NCBI RefSeq assembly: GCF_019430885.1
Contig: NZ_JAHYBZ010000013.1
Span: 42,281-106,280 of the forward strand
Reading direction: 5' to 3'
DNA: 64,000 bases
From: Roseomonas alba
Lineage (GTDB): Bacteria; Pseudomonadota; Alphaproteobacteria; Acetobacterales; Acetobacteraceae
Part shown: piece after piece, positions 60,201 to 64,000 of the stretch
Position numbering within the stretch: position 1 is the first letter of the stretch
Layout: each line of letters opens with the position of its first letter
The notes under the pieces: model-generated
Database searches by the model: none
Told to the model about the DNA's origin: nothing
What the model saw: only the letters and a program-made list of their open reading frames with translations
Translations under genes and position numbers: made by a program

Positions 60201-60965
60201 TCAGTTACGGCGGAAGACGATACTCCCGAACCAGCCGGCTAGAGCGGCCAGCACGATACAGACGATACCATAGACCACTGGGTCGACCCGCGCGACGGAG
60301 GCGATGGAGGCCGCCGTCCCCACCCGATCCACCCGCAGGAACAGGGCCTGGCGCGCGAGGATGCGTTCGTCGCGCACCAGCAGGACCTCGATGCGGTAGT
60401 CGCCCGTCTGCACCGTGTCGGGGAAGGAGACTCGGGCGCTGAACAGCCGGCCGCCGGCGATGGTGACGGGATGGGCATATTCCTGCCAGCGCCCGTCCTG
60501 CTGCTTCAGTTCCAGCAGCGCCGCGCGGAAGGCCGGCGCCTGGCTGCCGCTGGCCGTGAGCGGCAGCGAATCGAGCCCGAGCCGCGCTGTGCGCCGCGTC
60601 TCCTCCGGCAGGATCTGCCAGACCGGGCGCGTCGCCGCGATGGCGTAGAAGCCCGGCACCTGACGAAACACCGTGGACGGACCATTCAACCAGAAGCCGA
60701 GGACGTTGACCTTCCGCCGCACCACGGTCGGTTGCGGCGGCCCCCAGGCGACGACGACGACGTCCTCGCCACTTTCCGCCCCGATGAGGCGCTCGGTGGC
60801 GCCGAAGACCATGACAGAGGCGCCGGTGAAGCCGGTGGTAATCTCGACCCGGTCGGTGGAGATGTCGGCGGTGAGCTGCGGCGTGCTCGCCGGCGCGGGC
60901 TGGGCTCGTGCGGCCCCCGCCAGCAGCACCAGCAGCGTCAGCGCCCTCGCTACGGCGCGGATCAC
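60201..60965 (-). CDS. TIGR02186-type membrane-anchored protein (Alph_Pro_TM)
   Basis: Protein of 254 residues with an N-terminal signal peptide (VARALTLLVLLAGAARAQ) and one C-terminal membrane anchor (YGIVCIVLAALAGWFGSIVF), so mostly periplasmic. LTADISTDRVEITTGFTGAS and LGFWLNGPSTVFRQVPGFYA are the characteristic elements of this alphaproteobacterial family. Function unknown. The GTG at 60965 overlaps the TauE stop (GTGA), implying coupled synthesis with that exporter-like protein. Confidence 0.88.
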   Translation of the reverse strand: MIRAVARALTLLVLLAGAARAQPAPASTPQLTADISTDRVEITTGFTGASVMVFGATERLIGAESGEDVVVVAWGPPQPTVVRRKVNVLGFWLNGPSTVFRQVPGFYAIAATRPVWQILPEETRRTARLGLDSLPLTASGSQAPAFRAALLELKQQDGRWQEYAHPVTIAGGRLFSARVSFPDTVQTGDYRIEVLLVRDERILARQALFLRVDRVGTAASIASVARVDPVVYGIVCIVLAALAGWFGSIVFRRN

Positions 60966-61876
60966 GGCAGCGCCCCGATCGAGAACAGGTTGTCCGGCGC
61001 GCGCACCAGATCGTAGAGCAGGCCGAGCGCGACCGAGAGCACGAGCATACCGAGCAACGCGCGCGTCTCCTCGCCACGCAGCTTGGTGCCCATGGAGGCG
61101 CCGAACTGTGCGCCCACCACCCCGCCCGCCAGCAGCAGCAGGGTCAGCACGATGTCCACGCTGCCCACCTGCACCGCCTGGAGGAAGGTCACGTTCGCCG
61201 CGACGAAGACGACCTGAAACAGCGAGGTGCCGATGACCACCGAGGTTGGCATGCCGAGGAGGTAGATCATCGCCGGCACCAGCATGAAGCCGCCGCCCAC
61301 GCCCATCACGGCCGACAGGATGCCGATGCCGAATCCCACCAGCAGCGGCGGCACCACCGAGATGTAAAGGCGTGACTTGCGGAAGCGCATCTTGAAGGGC
61401 AGGCCGTGCAGCCAGGTGTGCTCATGCGCCTTGGCCGCGGCGACGCCGGTGCGGCGGCGGCGCAGGATGGAGCGCACGCTCTCCCGCACCATCAGCATGC
61501 CGACGGTGCCGAGGATCACGACATAGAAGATGGCGACCGCCAGATCGACCTGGCCCGCACGTCTGAGCAGGGCGAAAAGCTGCACGCCCGCGCCCGAGCC
61601 GATGAAGCCGCCGACCAGCAGCACCGCGCCCATGCGCGCATCGACATTGCCGCGCCGCCACTGCGCGATGAGGCCCGAGACCGAGGCCCCGATGGTCTGG
61701 TTGGCGCCGGAGGCGACGGCGACGGGGGCCGGAATCCCGATCAGGATCAGCAACGGCGTCAGCAGGAATCCGCCACCGACTCCGAACAGACCCGAGAGCC
61801 AGCCCACGCCAAAACCAATGCCCAGCAGCAGCAGGGCATCAACACTCATCTCGGCGATGGGCAGGTAGACCTGCAT
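60962..61876 (-). CDS. sulfite exporter TauE/SafE family protein
   Basis: Polytopic inner-membrane protein of the TSUP family, 304 residues, eight or nine membrane spans. The family repeat is seen twice: FGVGWLSGLFGVGGGFLLTP near 22-41 and FGIGILSAVMGVGGGFMLVP near 182-201. TSUP proteins move sulfite, sulfoacetate or other C2/organosulfur anions; substrate here is unknown. ATG 61876 precedes the TIGR02186-type and usp genes in one unit. Divergent from the 5'-nucleotidase-like gene. Confidence 0.9.
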   Translation of the reverse strand: MQVYLPIAEMSVDALLLLGIGFGVGWLSGLFGVGGGFLLTPLLILIGIPAPVAVASGANQTIGASVSGLIAQWRRGNVDARMGAVLLVGGFIGSGAGVQLFALLRRAGQVDLAVAIFYVVILGTVGMLMVRESVRSILRRRRTGVAAAKAHEHTWLHGLPFKMRFRKSRLYISVVPPLLVGFGIGILSAVMGVGGGFMLVPAMIYLLGMPTSVVIGTSLFQVVFVAANVTFLQAVQVGSVDIVLTLLLLAGGVVGAQFGASMGTKLRGEETRALLGMLVLSVALGLLYDLVRAPDNLFSIGALP

Positions 61877-62000
61877 CGCGCCCTGGCCCCAGTTGCTACG
61901 AATCCTCGGTCAGACCGGGTTTGAACCCGACTGCCCGAAGCGACAAGGGACAATCCGCACAGGACGCGGCAGGATTGCGGCAGCCGATCGTGACGAGGCC

Positions 62001-63596
62001 ATGACCATGATGCTTTCCCGTCGTTTCCTGCTTGGCGCGGCGCTCGCGCTGCCCGCGCTGCGCACGTCCCCGGCCCAGGCCGTACACCAGGTTCGCCTGG
62101 TGCATGTGAACGACTTCCATTCGCGCCACGAACCGGTGGCGCGCCCGACCGGCGCGGCCTGCCGGCCCAACGACACCTGCCTCGGCGGATCCGCGCGGCT
62201 GGCCGGCGCCATCGCCACTGCGAAGGCCGAGGCCGCCGCCGCGGGGCGCGGCGTCGTCGCCATCGATGCGGGCGACGAGTTCATGGGCAGCCTGTTCTAC
62301 ACCCAGCATCGCGGGGCGGCGGAACTCGCCGTCATGAAGGCCTGGGGCTGCGAGGCCATGACCCTCGGCAACCACGAATTCGACAATGGCGCGGCGAACC
62401 TGGCGCGCTTCGTCGATGGGGCGAACTTCCCGATCCTGTCAGCCAATATCGACGCGACGCGTGAGCCGGAGTTGGCGGGCAAGCTGCGCCCCTGGTGGGA
62501 GGCGACGCGCGGCGGCGCCCGCATCGCCTTCATCGGCGTGACGACGCCTGAGACGCCGCTGCTCTCCTCCCCCGGGCGCAACCTGCGCTTCAACGACCCG
62601 GCCGAGGCCGCGGCCAAGGCCATCGCGGAGATCCGCGCCACCGGCCCGGCGACGATCGTGCTGCTCTCCCATCTCGGTTTCGACATGGACAGGCGAATGG
62701 CCGCCGAGGTGCCTGGCCTCGACGTGATCGTCGGCGGGCATTCGCACACATTGCTCGCCAACAACGAGCCGGATTCGGAAGGGCCGTCCCCGGTGCTGGT
62801 GGATGGCCGCGACCGGACGGTGCGCATCGTCCAGACCGGGGCCTATGGGCGGTTCCTCGGCATGCTGGATCTCGACCTCGCGGCGGATGGCAAGGTCGCC
62901 GCGACCGGCGGCGCCTGTTCCCCGATCGGCCCCGCCTTCCCCGAAGACGCGCGGGTCGCGACCCTGGTCGCGGAATTCGCCCTGCCGCTCGCAGAGACCC
63001 GCCGCCGCCCGGTCGGCACCCTGCCCGCCGCGCTGAACAATGCGGAGTGCCGGCGCGGCGAATGCGCCCTGGGCAATCTGGTCGCCGAAGCGATCCTGGC
63101 CCGCGCCCCGGGGGCCGAGATCGCCATCACCAATGGCGGCGGCCTGCGCGCCGGCCTGCCGGACGGCGCCGTCACCTATGGCGATGTGCTGACTACCCTG
63201 CCCTTCGGCAACACGGTCGCGACCATGGGTCTGCGCGGCGCGGACGTGGTGGGCGCGCTGGAGAACGGCCTGTCCCAGGGCGCCGGCACGGCCGGGCGCT
63301 TCCCCCAGGTCGCCGGCATCCGCTTCGCCTGGGACCCGGACGCCCCGGCCGGCAGCCGCGTGCGGTCGGTCAAGGTGGCGCAGGGCAGCGGCTTCGCGGC
63401 GCTCGACCCCGGGCGCGTCTATCGCGTCGCCACCAACGACTTCATGCGCCGCGGCGGCGATGGCTACGCCGTATTCCGCGACCGGGCGCTCGATCCCTAT
63501 GACGGCGGTGTGCTGCTGGAAGAAGCGGTGGCGGAGGAGATCGCCTCCGGCCGCGCCGCGGCCATCAGGACGGACGGGCGCATCGCCGTGCGGTGA
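62001..63596 (+). CDS. exported 5'-nucleotidase / metallophosphoesterase (UshA-like)
   Basis: Two-domain periplasmic hydrolase, 531 residues. The signal has a twin-arginine-like start (LSRRFLLGAALALPAL). The metallophosphatase domain carries VHVNDFHSRHEP, DAGDEFMGSLFY, TLGNHEFDNG and VGGHSHTLL, the di-metal ligands. The C-terminal nucleotidase domain has ITNGGGLRAGLPDG, LTTLPFGNTV and a final NDFMRRGGDGY. It probably hydrolyses nucleotides or nucleotide sugars outside the inner membrane, feeding phosphate and nucleoside uptake. ATG 62001 fits the signal; an in-frame start at 61893 would hide it. Confidence 0.92.
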   Translation: MTMMLSRRFLLGAALALPALRTSPAQAVHQVRLVHVNDFHSRHEPVARPTGAACRPNDTCLGGSARLAGAIATAKAEAAAAGRGVVAIDAGDEFMGSLFYTQHRGAAELAVMKAWGCEAMTLGNHEFDNGAANLARFVDGANFPILSANIDATREPELAGKLRPWWEATRGGARIAFIGVTTPETPLLSSPGRNLRFNDPAEAAAKAIAEIRATGPATIVLLSHLGFDMDRRMAAEVPGLDVIVGGHSHTLLANNEPDSEGPSPVLVDGRDRTVRIVQTGAYGRFLGMLDLDLAADGKVAATGGACSPIGPAFPEDARVATLVAEFALPLAETRRRPVGTLPAALNNAECRRGECALGNLVAEAILARAPGAEIAITNGGGLRAGLPDGAVTYGDVLTTLPFGNTVATMGLRGADVVGALENGLSQGAGTAGRFPQVAGIRFAWDPDAPAGSRVRSVKVAQGSGFAALDPGRVYRVATNDFMRRGGDGYAVFRDRALDPYDGGVLLEEAVAEEIASGRAAAIRTDGRIAVR

Positions 63597-63618
63597 AACG
63601 CCGGCGCCGGTGCCAGCC

Positions 63619-64000
63619 CTACCGGATCTGGAATCGCACCGGCACGGTGATGGTCAGGCTGTCCCCGGGCATGTCCGTCGGCATGCCGGGCAGCCGGGCG
63701 CGTTCGATCATCTCGCCCACCGCGCGGTCCAGGTCGGCATCGCCGGCACTGCGCGCGATGGCCCAATTCAGGACGGAACCACTGCGGTGCAGGGTGAAGC
63801 GCAGCAGCACGACACCTTCCGCGCGGCGTGACCGTGCGGCTTCCGGGTACCGCTTGTACCGCTCCAGCGCCGCAGCCAGCGCCCGCAGGAAGGATGGCGA
63901 GGGCGGCCCGGCCGGCTGCGCGGCCGGTGCCGGCGCGGCCGTGCGTGCGGGGGCCGACGGCGCGACTGCGGCCGGTGCTGCCGGGCGCGGCGCCGCCCGC
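63619..64000 (-). CDS. tonB: TonB-family energy transducer, C-terminal part
   Basis: The visible 127 residues are a Pro/Ala-rich linker (RPAAPAAVAPSAPART and similar) followed by a TonB C-terminal domain: LERYKRYPEAARSRRAEGVV, LRFTLHRSGSVLNWAIARSA and a terminal VPVRFQIR. This is the periplasmic part that contacts TonB-dependent outer-membrane receptors. The N-terminal membrane anchor lies beyond position 64000. Convergent with the 5'-nucleotidase-like gene, 22-bp gap. The domain is clear; which receptor system it serves is not. Confidence 0.88.
   Translation of the reverse strand, partial: RAAPRPAAPAAVAPSAPARTAAPAPAAQPAGPPSPSFLRALAAALERYKRYPEAARSRRAEGVVLLRFTLHRSGSVLNWAIARSAGDADLDRAVGEMIERARLPGMPTDMPGDSLTITVPVRFQIR

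Overview
The window is a G+C-rich (about 70% by eye), tightly packed bacterial chromosome segment. Orphan Bug/TctC solute-binding proteins, hydantoinase A/B pairs, a fused-AB Mrp antiporter and a TauE / TIGR02186-type / universal-stress cluster point to an alphaproteobacterium, most likely a Roseomonas-like member of the Acetobacteraceae. The taxonomy is inferred from gene content; no rRNA or tRNA gene was seen. No insertion sequence, phage gene or CRISPR array was recognised. No gap between genes exceeds 300 bp.

Layout. 1-3953: end of a 2-hydroxyacid dehydrogenase, a YihY-type membrane protein, an EF-hand protein, an RlmM-like methyltransferase, a DUF423 protein and a small membrane protein, all on the minus strand. 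4058-9244: a minus-strand unit of LacI-type regulator, leuC, leuD, leuB and a Bug protein. 9343-16083: a minus-strand unit of HyuA, HyuB, class III CoA-transferase, enoyl-CoA hydratase and Bug. 16239-19643: a 1134-residue protein with a GH64/thaumatin-like N-terminus and a DUF4114-like C-terminus. 19775-24576: plus-strand RraA-like aldolase, Bug, BMP-like protein and two SMP-30 lactonase paralogues. 24670-31309: minus-strand glpK, Na/Pi symporter, split AtuA pair, then a family-5 solute-binding protein. 31363-36998: a GST, an Fbp-like ABC transporter and a TIM-barrel isomerase. 37272-44498: PtsN-like EIIA, Mrp antiporter AB-C-D-E-F-G and ydfG, nearly all overlapping or 1-18 bp apart. 44720-55148: a second HyuA/HyuB pair with an alpha/beta hydrolase, a divergent XRE-cupin regulator with an FAD oxidase, and a Pot-like ABC transporter. 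55234-64000: ispE, TPR lipoprotein, gabD, universal stress protein, TIGR02186-type protein, TauE, a 5'-nucleotidase-like enzyme and the end of a TonB protein.

How the genes fit together. Most of the window looks like an accessory catabolic region: short operons that each pair a periplasmic binding protein with two to four enzymes for small organic or amino acids. A 12-base palindrome-containing sequence typical of LacI-family operators lies before hyuA and before leuB, with a partial copy between the Fbp-like transporter and the isomerase, so the LacI-type protein may control several of these units. GC-rich hairpin repeats mark many operon ends. Housekeeping genes (ispE, gabD, glpK, Mrp) are interspersed.
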